A DNA stretch of 57,761 nt from Paramecium sonneborni (GCA_905182985.1 CAJJDN010000062.1:12457-70217); one strand, 5' to 3'. Positions 1 to 12,890 are shown, numbered from the stretch's first letter. Numbers and translations: made by a program. Notes: generated from the sequence alone by a model not told the origin.

Positions 1-439
1 TATAATAATTTACCATTTAAAATTCTTGCTGCTTACAAGTAGAGCATTAAACTTTATTGCAGAGGTAATTTTCTATTTTATATCATATAATCTTAATTAA
101 TTGTAAATTTATTTACAGTATTACTTCAAGCCTAAAGAAATGTATATGCTATTCAGCTGTAAGATAAAGATTCTTGAATTAAAATAAAGTGATTGTAAAT
201 TCTTAGAATGATGCATTGACAATTAATGATCTGATGAAATTTCTGATGCAAAGGATGAGCTAAACTCAGCTTCATTTTCTCTAGTAGATATACCTTGTAC
301 AAGAGAATTCTAAACTTAAGATTTACATGTTCTTACTTAAGAAATATAAATTTATTATAAAATTCTTATATAATAAGATAAATATTAATTAATAAATTTT
401 AAATCCAATGTTCAATATTTAAATATTAAATAAAGAGTA
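1..439. other. Left-edge stretch without a supported gene
   Basis: Short glutamine-rich open frames exist on the plus strand in the first 340 bases. One could end at a TGA near 209 if a 54-nt intron (about 67-120) is assumed. That intron is twice as long as every confident intron in this window, so I do not call a gene. No telomeric repeat is visible at the end. Confidence 0.4.
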
Positions 440-1010
440 TCATTATACTTATAATAGACACTTTGGGGTTACTTTAGTTATATAAATTTATTTACATCCA
501 AACACTCCTAAAATTCCACCACCAATACCATAAATTTTTTATTATTAGATTAATGGTACCAATTAAGAGTGCGTAAGTGGTATGAAATAATTATATTATT
601 TTTCATCAAATCTTTATGAATATTATTAACCAGTTTTTGGTAGGGGCTAATTGTATGACAATTCATAATCAGTTAAGTATTTAGACTCAATTTCAGATGT
701 CCAACAATGCTATGACAGAACTGAAAATAAAAAGGAAGAATAACCTAATTTGCTTTACAATACTATTTTCTCTAATTTAGTACATATACTTCTACTATAA
801 TTAGCTTATGGCATCATAAATGAAAACAGTCTAGTAATCATAAATATAATAATTCTAAATAGTTTAAAAGTCAAAAAAGATGTATCTATTTGTAAATATC
901 GTTAAATAATTGTGTACATCCTGAAAAAGAACATTATGCTAATGGTATCTGGAATATTTCCTAATTTGGTAGAACAATAGAAACCATTATTATGTGGACA
1001 TGATAAATAT
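440..1010 (-). pseudogene. TLDc-domain-like remnant
   Basis: Read on the minus strand with TAA/TAG as Gln, an open frame runs to a TGA at 440-442. Its last 60 residues contain PLTHSQLVPL followed by YGIGGG and FGCKQIYI. This resembles the C-terminal half of TLDc domains (a Thr-His-Gln-x-x-Pro-Leu stretch, then a glycine cluster and FG...IYI), which form a large family in Paramecium. A 24-nt GT-AG intron is likely at 721-744. Upstream of it no single frame is clearly preferred and no start codon stands out. This is either a decayed family member or a gene with several undetected introns. The domain assignment is inference from a short stretch. Confidence 0.3.
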
Positions 1011-1241
1011 ATGCTTGTAATAATTATTTTTTGAAATAACTATGAGAAGGATTATGTTAAAATTGTTATATTAATAAATATTTATTAAAAAGGTGAAAAG
1101 AATACTTAAACTTGAAGATTCAAATTAATAGTAATTAGAATAATAAAACTAATCATGAATATTTATTTTCTTATTATCCTATTTTACACATATTTTTATA
1201 TTAATAATAAACGATCATTTCTTAATCGACTCTTTTATTCT

Positions 1242-1481
1242 TCATTTTTTTTAAATCATTAATTCATTTATATGATTTTTCATCTTTGGTTAAAGGATGT
1301 AACCTTTTACATCAAGATTATCAACACAATCAATTTTACGTTCAACTAAATAATCTATTTTCTATTTACTAAAGTTTTATTTGTATACTATAAATTCTTA
1401 AAATAATGAATCTCTAATATATTTCTTAAGTTGCTCCAAAGTCTTATTAGTTTTTTATCCTAACTATTAATTTAAAATCAT
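1242..1481 (-). CDS. Short unrecognised open frame (79 aa)
   Basis: ATG at 1481 to TGA at 1242-1244 gives 80 codons in the ciliate code. Composition looks protein-like: alternating charged and hydrophobic residues, such as LEQLKKYIRDSLF and KIDYLVERKIDC. The frame stays plausible for some residues upstream of the ATG, so this may be the last exon of a longer, decayed gene. In this code only TGA stops, and chance frames of 60-100 codons are common, so confidence is limited. No family recognised. Confidence 0.3.
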
Positions 1482-1984
1482 TACATCATAAAGTATAAAA
1501 ATATCTCTTTTTTGATTGTTTCAAACCATTAATAACTGTATGCAGATATATAATAATTAATACATGAGTATAATCAAATTTACAATATGATGCAAGCAGT
1601 CAATATAGTAACTTTAAGGATATAAAATGAAAATGCGAATAAATTACACTGTCAATCATAAACAAACAAAAAAATATTTGAAAATTAAAAATTTTTAAAT
1701 TTCTTTCAATCCTTTTTCACCAATCAATTCATCTGAGATGAATTTACAAAATGCATCTTTTTCCATATAAGCATCAAATTTATTTCCAGTTCTTTACATT
1801 TTATTTTTTAGAGGTTATTTTACTTGATTTTTATTCTTTTACCATTTTATTAGATAATAATTTAAGAAATTAAATAAAAAAATATTTATTAATAATTATA
1901 TTAAAAGTAACAAAAAAATATTATTCTTATTAATAATCCTCTTATACTTATATCTTATGATATTATAATTTATATAATATAATT

Positions 1985-3204
1985 AATTTACAAATGAAAA
2001 ATATATCATTAATTTATATTTACTCGGTACTTAATATCCAGTAGCTTTTCATATATGGGATAATGATTTTAACATAGATTTTTCATCATCCGTAAAAAAT
2101 GTAATTGCCTTTCCTTTATTGCCAGCTCTAAATTCTAAATGTTCTATCTATTCTATATATATTTAATTTATAATTATATTATATTATTCATAAGTAATCA
2201 TTGATTCTAGAAAATCATAATTAATAAATAATTAAGCATTTTTAAATCTATTTCTCTAATCATCATATCAGTAAAAATAAGTATCCATATTGTTCCTTTA
2301 TGAAATTATTCAAATATTTCTTGTCTTGTTTTACTTTTCATATCTCCATGAATACAATTTTCTCTAATTACTTTCAATTATTCTTTTTCATAAATTAAAA
2401 CTTCTGCTCTGATTTTAGATTAAACAAACATAAACTATATGGAGTCATTTAACCTTCTTTTATTATATTTCTAATTTCTTAAATTTTTCCATATACATTA
2501 GATACATATCTTAATTGTTAATCAATTCTACTTAAAACATGGTTCCTTCCTTCTATCATGGTTTTAATTGGATCTATTAATAAATTTCTATAAATATCTT
2601 CAACTCGTTCAGGTTAATAATTATTTTATTTAAGCTAATAATCTTAATTCAAAAGATTTTTCACTACTAAGTATATCAATATAATATGATTCCATTCTTA
2701 GGAAAAACTTATTTTTCTCTATTCATTTCTTAAATTTATTTAATCTTTAATTCTTTATTAAATTTATTCTTAATATAATTGATAGGCTAATTCTTACAGC
2801 AAATCCTTTTTTATGATTTTATAAATTATTTAATATAGGTAGTTTTACCAGATCCTGTATGTGCTATTGCTATATGATTCTTTTTTATAAATAATTGGTA
2901 CAGAAACCATTTAAATTAGAGTTGATTTTTAAATAATTACATTTAGTTAGTCGATTTAATAATTTAGATATGACTTCTTCTTTAAAAAAATAGTATAATT
3001 TTCAATTTTTTAAGAATAGTATTTCTATATTAAATGTTATATGTTCTTTTATTTGTCATTTCTTCTTCTATTTAATCTAAGCTTTCTTTTTTCTTGATCT
3101 TTTTAAATTATATTCAATTATTTTAGGCCATTCTTCTGATTATGATTATGTTGTTTCTATTTTTTATTCTAATACTTTTTTCTTCTTTTAAGTATATATT
3201 ACAT
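1985..3204 (-). pseudogene. DEAD-box RNA helicase pseudogene, DDX52/ROK1 type
   Basis: The family (DDX52 in animals, Rok1 in yeast) works in 18S rRNA processing in the nucleolus. Readable pieces in order on the minus strand: a Q-motif-like LIQMVSVPIIYKK, then one base out of frame NHIAIAHTGSGKTT (Walker A), a trace of motif Ia (ELAYQLY), DPIKTMIEGRNHVLSRIDQQLRY, IRNIIKEG, IRENCIHGDM, and near 2120 RAGNKGKAITFFTDDEK followed by KATGYQVPSKY. The last two match the DDX52 C-terminal region closely. The DEAD box itself and the SAT motif are missing, the RGIDFKGV equivalent reads REIDLKML, and at least four frame changes cannot be explained by 20-30 nt GT-AG introns. It is therefore a decaying copy, plausibly a whole-genome-duplication paralogue. 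Confidence 0.8.
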
Positions 3205-4639
3205 TCTTTTATTCTTAAAATAATTAATAAACGATATAATATATGTCAATAGGAAAGATATTTATAATAATATTATTTTCATAAATATACATATCTATAT
3301 TTAATTAGTAAATATAATATAATAGTAAATTAATTTTAGCAAATTGAAGAAAAAAGAAAAATTAATTGCTTATCTAAATTGTTGGTGTCTATAATAAATA
3401 TGATTAACCAAATAACAAAGCAAATTTATTAATAATTCAGATTCCACCAGATATTTTAATAGGAGGGGGGAGGGGAATATATTCTGAAAAAGAAGCCAAC
3501 TTAAAAGGATTTGATTGGGAAAGTAGTAAGGATGAAGAAATAATAAATTAATTGATTTACAATATCAAAAAGAAATGACAGAAAAAATTAAATATAGAAA
3601 AGAAAATAAGATTTAATTATTACTTTTATAAATATTATAAATGGAGAATACTTTAAATGAATTATTAAAGAGAGTTCTTATGCTCCAGATATTATGATAG
3701 AACGATAAGCATTAACAAGATTAAAAAGATTAAGATAAGAATTGAATAAATAAATTTCTTGACTATGAAAACAATTAAATCCTTCCTATTTAGAAATACT
3801 TATTTAAATAAGATAAATTACTACAAGATAGGGAAGAATTAAGAAAAATAGATATTGAATTAGTATTATAACATTTTGGTTTTGAAGTTTCTAAACTTTT
3901 TTATATTGGCGGTAGATTAATTTAGAACGCGATAAGTTGATTACATGTTTGATTCTGATTCTATTTTGCTTTAATTAATTAATTTTACATGAAGATGTTC
4001 AATTAGAAATGTTTGTTTGGTCATTATTTGAGAATATTAAATAAGGATTAAGAAAGAATCATTTTATTTAAAACCTTTAGCTTATTTTATTAATGGTTTA
4101 AATATGTATTGTAACATTGGATAAATTATTGTTGAAAATTCATAAATATTAGCACCTTTTCTATTGAAATTTAATATATTAGATTATTAACATGTTATAA
4201 TTTCAAGAAAATTATGCAAAAATTCTTATATCCAGAATTATCCTATTTTACCAAAGAAAGTAGAAACATAAGAAGAAATTGATTTATTTATTTTAATTAC
4301 TAGGATTACAATAAAATATCTTTCATAAGCTTGGAAATAATTTGAATAATTTTTTTATTAATAAGATAATTAAGGAATGATCCTTTAGATTAAGTTCCTC
4401 ATTTAGATTCTCTTGAAATTAAGTATCTTGATTTATCAGTTAATTCATTATAAGTTTGTATTACTAAATTTAAAATGTTAAAAGAGAAGATTTGGGTTGG
4501 ATTCACTCCTTATAGCATTATTTTTATATCGATTAGTAAAGAAATAGAAAAAACATAAAATTAGAATTACTAAAGAATTGAAAGCTGCTTAAGAATAATT
4601 CTAATAAAGATGTTCAAGTATTAGAAATCTTAAGTCAAT

Positions 4640-5827
4640 CTGTAATAATTTTATTAAACTTTTAAATTTTAGTAAATATTTATTATAAAGTTAAATTATC
4701 GAAAGAGAAAATTTCTAAGAGGATCTAAAATAACATATCTTAATAAACCATTTTAACATAAAGTTCCAGCGATGATTTTATTTAAATTAGCTGAATCAAT
4801 ATTAAGAATTAATTTGGTAATAATTTGATTGAATAAATTGATTATGTAAGAAATAGAATTATCCATTTGAAACATATTATAATTTAATATTAATGGTTTC
4901 AATAGCTAAAACTACTTAAACTTAATATATTTATGAAAATATAACTAAAGATGTTTAAATTACATATAAAAATAATGATTAATTTAATAGTGATAGAAAT
5001 AATACATATGATTTCTTACCTATATTTTAATCTGTTTGTAAATTGCTGAAATAACTACAAAATTAAGAGATGATATATAAAAGAAATAAAAATAAATATA
5101 ATATATAATAGAATTAAAGTATACATAATACTATATTAATAAAAGAAGATAGATTAAGATGATAGTGAAAAGAAAACAATTAAATAAATTTATTAAAATA
5201 TTGCTTAATTAAAATACTAATAAGTATTAGAAAGATTATTGCAATAGTAATAATCCCCAGAGGAAATATTATAAAATAATTTTAAAAAATATCAAGAAAT
5301 TGTAAATGATTTAATAATTGCCAGAAATCTTAATTTTTAGGAAAACTCTTTAGAATAGCTTATGATTTTAAGTTTCATGATATGTTGAATTTTAGAAATA
5401 TTATTAAAAGATAATATAAAAAACATATGTGGGCTGCCCACATGGCTGTATTCTTTGGATAACTAAGAATGAATAAGAGTTAAAGAGAGAGAGTAGCTTA
5501 ATTGAAGATTAATTAATAAATATATTTACAATAATTAAACATGTATTGACTTATCGAATTAGAATTTTCATAATTTTAATTTATGATTAATGATATTAAA
5601 GATAGCTATTAATAAAATAACGTTAATTATGTAATTTTAATATTAGTTATAAATGGAAGATTCAATAAATTAAAATTAATACAAGAAAATTATATCACTT
5701 AAGCATTATCAATAGCAGCAGCTTATAAAATTAATACAATTAGAAATATACCCTATTATGAAAATTTCAATAGACTATTAGAAGAATGCTATATTAAAAG
5801 CCTCTAACCAGAAGATAATCTTGATTT
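4640..5827 (+). repeat. Direct duplication 1, left copy (1,188 bp)
   Basis: Appears identical by eye to 5829-7016, separated by a single N at 5828. The left copy runs into unique sequence on its left and the right copy into unique sequence on its right. This is the pattern of two contig ends that overlap but were not merged. Confidence 0.9.
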
Positions 5828-5828
5828 N

Positions 5829-7016
5829 CTGTAATAATTTTATTAAACTTTTAAATTTTAGTAAATATTTATTATAAAGTTAAATTATCGAAAGAGAAAA
5901 TTTCTAAGAGGATCTAAAATAACATATCTTAATAAACCATTTTAACATAAAGTTCCAGCGATGATTTTATTTAAATTAGCTGAATCAATATTAAGAATTA
6001 ATTTGGTAATAATTTGATTGAATAAATTGATTATGTAAGAAATAGAATTATCCATTTGAAACATATTATAATTTAATATTAATGGTTTCAATAGCTAAAA
6101 CTACTTAAACTTAATATATTTATGAAAATATAACTAAAGATGTTTAAATTACATATAAAAATAATGATTAATTTAATAGTGATAGAAATAATACATATGA
6201 TTTCTTACCTATATTTTAATCTGTTTGTAAATTGCTGAAATAACTACAAAATTAAGAGATGATATATAAAAGAAATAAAAATAAATATAATATATAATAG
6301 AATTAAAGTATACATAATACTATATTAATAAAAGAAGATAGATTAAGATGATAGTGAAAAGAAAACAATTAAATAAATTTATTAAAATATTGCTTAATTA
6401 AAATACTAATAAGTATTAGAAAGATTATTGCAATAGTAATAATCCCCAGAGGAAATATTATAAAATAATTTTAAAAAATATCAAGAAATTGTAAATGATT
6501 TAATAATTGCCAGAAATCTTAATTTTTAGGAAAACTCTTTAGAATAGCTTATGATTTTAAGTTTCATGATATGTTGAATTTTAGAAATATTATTAAAAGA
6601 TAATATAAAAAACATATGTGGGCTGCCCACATGGCTGTATTCTTTGGATAACTAAGAATGAATAAGAGTTAAAGAGAGAGAGTAGCTTAATTGAAGATTA
6701 ATTAATAAATATATTTACAATAATTAAACATGTATTGACTTATCGAATTAGAATTTTCATAATTTTAATTTATGATTAATGATATTAAAGATAGCTATTA
6801 ATAAAATAACGTTAATTATGTAATTTTAATATTAGTTATAAATGGAAGATTCAATAAATTAAAATTAATACAAGAAAATTATATCACTTAAGCATTATCA
6901 ATAGCAGCAGCTTATAAAATTAATACAATTAGAAATATACCCTATTATGAAAATTTCAATAGACTATTAGAAGAATGCTATATTAAAAGCCTCTAACCAG
7001 AAGATAATCTTGATTT
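5829..7016 (+). repeat. Direct duplication 1, right copy (1,188 bp)
   Basis: Second copy of 4640-5827, after the N at 5828. It carries the same frame breaks and the same in-frame TGA, so those lesions are not private to one copy. Confidence 0.9.
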
Positions 7017-9420
7017 CTTCAAACCTCCAAAAGATAAAGAAAAACCAGACCCTAGGAAGAACCTTTGATAAAATCAAACCAGTTTTTCAAAAGTGGATCA
7101 TAAGATTATAAAAATATCATTCTTAAAATAATAAATGCTACTATATGGGAATTAGATGAAAATAATAGCTGGACTGTATTTTAATTAGCTATAAATGGTG
7201 GATTCTTTGATGTAATAATTAATAATAAATAAAATCATATCATATTACTATATAAACAATTTTATATTTATATTTAAATATAGATCGATAAGATTTAAAG
7301 AATATATCAATAAATAATTTACCATAAAGATGGTGGACTCTATAATAATTGGAGAAGTTATTAAAATAAGAATATTTTTAATAATTAACATTAAGATTAT
7401 ATAAGCGTATGCAAAATATCAGAGATCTGTTTAAATTTTGCTTATTTATATAATAAAATTAGTCTTTCAATATAGAGTCATGATCCAATCATAAATATTA
7501 TTATGATTTAAAATTTTAGATCCATAAAAATAACCATTAATGTATTAATTAAAATTATATTTGAATTAAGTTGATAAAGCTAATTCATTTATTTTGATCG
7601 AAATTTTTTGTGATAGACATCGTTAAATGGTTTATGATAAGTTATATACACAATTAATAAAATATAGATAATCTTATGAATTATTAGGAATATATTATAG
7701 TATATTATATGATAAGAATGACTATTTAGGTAAATTCTACAGTTCTTTAATGAAAAATAACATACTTTTATTTTTGGTATACTATTATTGATATTGAATC
7801 TTAATAAATATTAAGAAGTAGGTCATAATAAATTTAAATAGATATTTGAATTAAGAGAGGATCTATTGCAACAAATATCTTTAGAACTATGTTGAAATAC
7901 TTTGAAAAATAGAAAGAACATTTATATATTTCTTTTCATTAAAGCAATCATTATTGAATAATCGAATATAATGTAAAGGAAAATAATTAACATCAAATTA
8001 TTAAACAAAAAGAAAAAATAAAAAGGAACTTATTATAATTCCAATCACTAATTAAATAAATATTTAAGTTGTTTCTAAAGATCAATTTATTAAAAGAGAA
8101 AAATATTAATTTTTATTTAATTAAATTATAAAAGATTCATCTACTAAATATTGGACATTTTTAATAGATTAAGAATTGAAATGAATAAAGATAGATTCGC
8201 ATAAAATGTTCATTTATAGAATTTTATTACAATAAATTAGCAAATGGACTTGAAAAAGCAACCAAAACAAAAAAATTATTTATAATATCATATTAATTAT
8301 CTTACGTTAAATGTGTGTAAGATATAATAGGTCTTCAATGGGATATGTTGTCAAAAGTAATTAAACATATTGCTTCTTATTTAAAATTTACAAATAATGT
8401 TTGTTTTGAAATTGTTGAGATTTTGATCAAAGAAAAGTAATAATTTTTTTTCAATTTAGTCAATAAATATTAAATTAGAAGATTCTGATTCTATTTTTAG
8501 ATTTGGTTAACTGAATTATCAGAGTATAATAATACATTAGGTTTCAAATAAAATATTGTCATGATGCCAAATGGAAACTTTTAATAATTATTATAAACTC
8601 AATATAGATCCAAATTAAATAATAGTGAAATAAAGAGTCTATAATTTTTAGCTATTTTTAATGAATAATATAGAATCTTATAATCAACCAATTAGGGATA
8701 ATTTCTTAAGATTCGCTTTTTTTTTCTGTTATTCATTTAAAATATTATTATGTAAATGTTTTTTATACAGTCAATAATTAAGATTTTATATAAATGATAA
8801 CACTATGCTATTAAATACATTTCATAGAAATATTAAATATAATTAATATTTAAGACTATTAAAGTAAAAATAATTCAATTCAATAAAATATTTCTTTAAA
8901 ATTATTTATCCAAATTAACTACAACTCTTTACTACTCACAAATAAGTTTATTACCTATTATATTTAAATTAGAGATCGAATCAAAAGATATTTCAGTAAA
9001 TTTTGTCTTACTTTCATCCAACCATCAAAGATATTCTAACAAAATGTTAAATTCTAAGTAATTAATAATTTGCAAATAGCTGAATAAAAGAAATCATCAA
9101 TTAATGACTATTTTGTTTAAAGACTGTTAGAATTTGTATTTAAAGATTCTATTAAAAATTATTATAAATATTTACATTCAAGAGATGTTATCTAATAGAT
9201 ATCAAAAAATGATTCAATACACTATTCTTTATCAAAATTAAATCCCCATTGACTTGTAGTTTTAAAAAGGGAAGGATTCTAAGTTAACTCAAGTTTTAAA
9301 GTTTTAGGGCATAAGCATACTTTTACATATAATTTTTTTATGTTAAAGCCATTAAAATTAGAATGAATATAAATATATAGTATAATACTATCGATTTAAT
9401 TTTAATTTAAATTAGTAAAT

Positions 9421-11880
9421 CATATGCAGTAAATTTAGTAGTTTTTAAAGCCGACGTTATCTAATAATTTACATCAACTTTAATTCTAAATTTAATCATT
9501 GTAATCTATAATTTTGATTATTATTTTATATAATATTATATTTGACTATACATTATTTAATAATGATCTATTATTTTAAATAAATTGTAACAATTAATAG
9601 CTATCAAATACCTAAAACTATTAAGCCTGTTAATATATTAACCAAAAACAATAATGATCTAAAATCAAATTCTGATTATACTTATTAGAGCAGATCATTT
9701 TGTACTAAGGTTGATTATTTTCTTTCTAATTTAGAAATGCATCCTGTTTTAGGATGGTTCTCAATCAACCTTATTATTATATATTTCCTATTCACTGATC
9801 AAGTATTTAATTGTTATAAATAATAATTTTTGTTCAAGATTAATTAAACAGAGGTAACATTTTACATCAAATAAAAGTGAACAATTATATTTAAAAAAAA
9901 TGCTATTCAACACATTAAAAACACACATATTATTATGCATAAAGAATCATTTATTTCTTGATTTAATTTTATAACTGATAACTCTATAAAAAATGTTATA
10001 GTTAGCATAGAATATTTTTAAGAAAGGATAATAAGTATATAATATATTGCAAATTAAACTGTTTTATTTTCTATTATCCTAGCATGATGCTTAGTATAAT
10101 AATTAAATTTCTAAATGCTTCCCATTAATATATATTAGGTTAATACATCTTCGTCATATAACTTTTTATATTTCAGATATATCCATTCTAACAAAATCTA
10201 TTATATAAAAACTATAAGAGAACACCAAAAATACCCAAAAACAGGAAATGTTAATAAATTAATTCAATTAAATATATTATAGTGATGGTCTATCTTTTCT
10301 AAAAATTAATTAGGGCTATTAGAATTTTAAATATAAAAATATCCAACATAGATTATTTATTAGTGCAATAAGAAAATCTATCTTTAAATAAATGGCTAAA
10401 GTAAGCACCAGTAATATGTGTCAATACATGATCTATAAAAAGTTAGATTATGAAATTAATTCATACTTTCAAAGAAGCGGATTTATATTTCACATTTTTC
10501 ACTCTCTTGCTACTTCACTCCTAAGCAAAAATATAAATAGAAAGCAAAATCTGATTATTAATATTGTAGTTAATGTTATTGTGCTTTATTGACGTTATTT
10601 CTCAAGGTCAAAATATATAAGAATGATATAAAATCATCCCAATTACCCTACCTTTTAATATTATTCTCTTATTCCAGATATTCCTACAATAAATTTGGAG
10701 TAATATGCTAACCAGACAAAATGCTTTTTTTCTTGAAACTTATTTTTTAATTTTGAACTTAAGACTTTACTTTATTTACATTAGAATATCTTTATTTTGA
10801 ATTAAATAATTACATATTTTCTGTTCTTCAAATCATTGATATTTAAGTAAGTTCAAATATCAATTTTTAAATGATCTACTAAATATATATAGATGTTAAC
10901 TTTTTAAAATCATTAGTTAACCTATATTATTGTGTTCAGAATTTACAAAAAATATTAAATAAACCAACATATTTAAGTAAACATGTAATATATGATCTTT
11001 TCTATCATGTTGTTTATAAAATATGAGATATTTTATTCAAAAAAGTTGTTATACTATAAAATATTGTAGCCAAAATCATTTCTACGATAATACAATAACT
11101 ATTTAAACAATTGATTCATAATTAGATTATAAATAAAGAATGTTTTAATAAATATTGAGAGTTGACTGAATAAATTAAGGATTGAGTATTTCAGATCCCT
11201 TTCAATCCCCAAATTCTAATCATGCTATCTTCAATTATCCATATTATAATGCTTGACCTTTTTTTAAGTGACATACTTAATGATATAAAAAATAAACTTA
11301 AAAACTTATTAAATTATTCTTTAAAATTGATTTTCAATTAATTGCACAACTTTGCTAATAATTTAAGTTCAAAAAAATGTATTGTCGAAGAAGAAATAAT
11401 TAAATTTATTGATTGATAAGTACTTCTCCTACTACTTATATATCCAGTCCTTCAAATGCTGGCTCTACTTATTTATATAAATTATTAATTCAAAAAAAAT
11501 ATTATAATTTGGAGAAAAATTTTGAAGAATTTAAAAATTAATTTTTAAAATAATTTTTTTAAATGGATAATTAACTATTTTAAAATAAAATAACAACCAG
11601 GTTCTAAGAATGATAAACCCAAAACTGTTGAAATACTAGAAAGCTAATATCAGGGAAAGTAGATTAAAAAGTTTATGCACATGACATCATTTATGCAAAC
11701 GCTCTGGTAATTATTCCAAAGTTTTCACTTTAACTCAAAAAATATCCCCATCTTTGATCCAATTACTTTAAAATTAGATTTCTCATATTTGTTAATAAGG
11801 TTATTCATTAAAAATAATATTAAATGTTTGAGGGAACTAATTCAAGAAGTTAACTATCCTAAAAGCAATCCAAAAATTTA
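9421..11880. other. Gene-free AT-rich stretch
   Basis: No frame with convincing protein character on either strand. A few short open frames in the standard code (for example 10392-10592) contain no recognisable motif and sit among many stops in other frames. The only structured element is the nested inverted repeat at 9707-9772. Confidence 0.5.
9707..9772. other. Nested inverted repeats able to form a three-way junction
   Basis: A perfect 10-bp outer stem (AAGGTTGATT at 9707-9716 with AATCAACCTT at 9763-9772) encloses two perfect 6-bp hairpins: TTTCTA/TAGAAA with a 3-nt loop (9723-9737) and CATCCT/AGGATG with a 5-nt loop (9740-9756). The fold closes without mismatches in either strand sense. 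It lies in otherwise gene-free DNA. It could be a small structured RNA gene or a remnant of a mobile element. No snoRNA boxes or hammerhead core are visible. Confidence 0.5.
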
Positions 11881-12357
11881 ATAAGCAACTTTAGGTAACA
11901 TTTTGTTTATTCTTAAAATTCCTATTTTATAATTATTTTGATAAAAATCGAATGATATAGCATATTGACCTTTAATATTATTAAAAATAGTACTTATTTT
12001 ACAGAATTACCATCTAATGGACTAAATACATTCTTTAAATATCTTCTTCGAGCATCAATTATTATTAATAATTTTAATTTGTTACAAAAAATTAACAGTT
12101 TCTGCTGCAGATTTTTGATGATTATCGAAAAAGGATTTTATTTTCAATTTTTATGTATCAGTAGCATAAAATATGAATATGACACTGAGATTAGTATTTT
12201 TTGTTAAGCTTTGAACAGAATGAGACAATCTTACTTTCTTACTTTCATATAACAAAATATTTGGTTCAAAATCTCCAATAAATGTTCTAGTCCAAGAAGG
12301 GTAGATTTCTTTATAAGTATTTAATTCTAGGTCTTTTATGGATGCTATTCCCCTCAA
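11880..12357 (-). pseudogene. Unrecognised coding remnant
   Basis: A minus-strand frame contains NTYKEIYPSWTRTFIGDFEPN near 12310, continues to FFDNHQKSAAETVNFLQQ near 12090, and after a one-base shift to DARRRYLKNVFSPLDGNS near 12030. These pieces are more charged and less repetitive than the surrounding noise, so they were probably once a protein. The frame break and the absence of an ATG suggest decay. No family recognised. Confidence 0.35.
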
Positions 12358-12424
12358 AGTTTTATATCATTAACTATATAATTGATATTCATAAAGTTTC
12401 CAATATGTAAAGATATTTAGAGTA

Positions 12425-12890
12425 GAAGGATTTTAGAATGCTTTAAAAAAGCTTATCTTGGTGTAACAGAATAAGATATAAAGTCTTTAGGTATTGAAGC
12501 GTTAATAGCAGAAGAATTTAAAATAAAAGAAGAGTAATATACAATAGAATTATTATAATGTTTCTTAAGAAATAAGGATTACTATTTAATTGATTTATTA
12601 TTGAAATATGAGAAGAAAAATGTGGATGCTCAAAAATTGAATGAATTAAATGAAGAAGCTTGACTTATCAAGAGGAAGATTTAAGAATGTTGGTATCTAT
12701 TAATAAAGGTTGGATAACCTGATGGAAATGTATAGTTATATAAAAGAATTAAGGAGATGGGATGATGCAATAAGTAATTAATTATTGTATAGCAGATTTT
12801 GCTTAAAAATTAGATGTTGCTTATAGGGGTGTTATATCTGAAGGGAGAACTGCTGCTGAAGTTGGAGCAATTTGACAATTGAGTAGTTTT
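12425..12890 (+). pseudogene. Intraflagellar transport IFT-A-like fragment (IFT122/IFT121 type)
   Basis: A plus-strand frame reads ECFKKAYLGVTEQD, then SLGIEALIAEEFKI and YLIDLLLKYEKKN. The spacing and the LGVTxxD element resemble the TPR-like region after the WD40 domains of IFT122 and WDR35, which build the retrograde IFT-A complex of cilia. A TGA ends this frame at about 12660. Related-looking pieces follow in other frames (LMEMYSYIKELRRWDDAIS, RGVISEGRTAAEVGAI). The N-terminal WD40 propellers and most of the solenoid are absent. It is probably a decayed paralogue fragment; the family assignment rests on one motif cluster. Confidence 0.4.

Larger units (their letters stand above)
3330..9420 (+). 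pseudogene. Long degenerate coding region, family not recognised
   Basis: About 4.9 kb of unique sequence (after removing the 1,188-bp duplication) carries many plus-strand stretches with clear protein character, but the frame changes every 50-150 codons. Examples: KGFDWESSKDEEI near 3510, ELRKIDIELVLQHFGFEVSKLF near 3850, IYENITKDVQITYKNN near 4930, HMWAAHMAVFFGQLRMNKSQ near 5425, ALSIAAAYKINTIRNIPYYENF near 5700, LDENNSWTVFQLAINGGFF near 7160 and KLYTQLIKYRQSYELLGIYY near 7640. An in-frame TGA at 5547-5549 interrupts a frame that then continues. Some shifts could be tiny introns, but I could not restore one reading frame. The parent looks like a large helical protein with no motif I recognise. 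Treat as a pseudogene or a badly sequenced gene. Confidence 0.5.

Noticed and set aside
67..120. A 54-nt intron in a left-edge plus-strand gene
   Set aside because: It is twice the normal intron size here and the flanking frames show no family, so it is not supported.
5428..5444. A perfect palindrome-like hairpin (ATGTGGG with CCCACAT)
   Set aside because: It falls within a protein-like frame (HMWAAHM) and is short; no sign of a terminator or element end.
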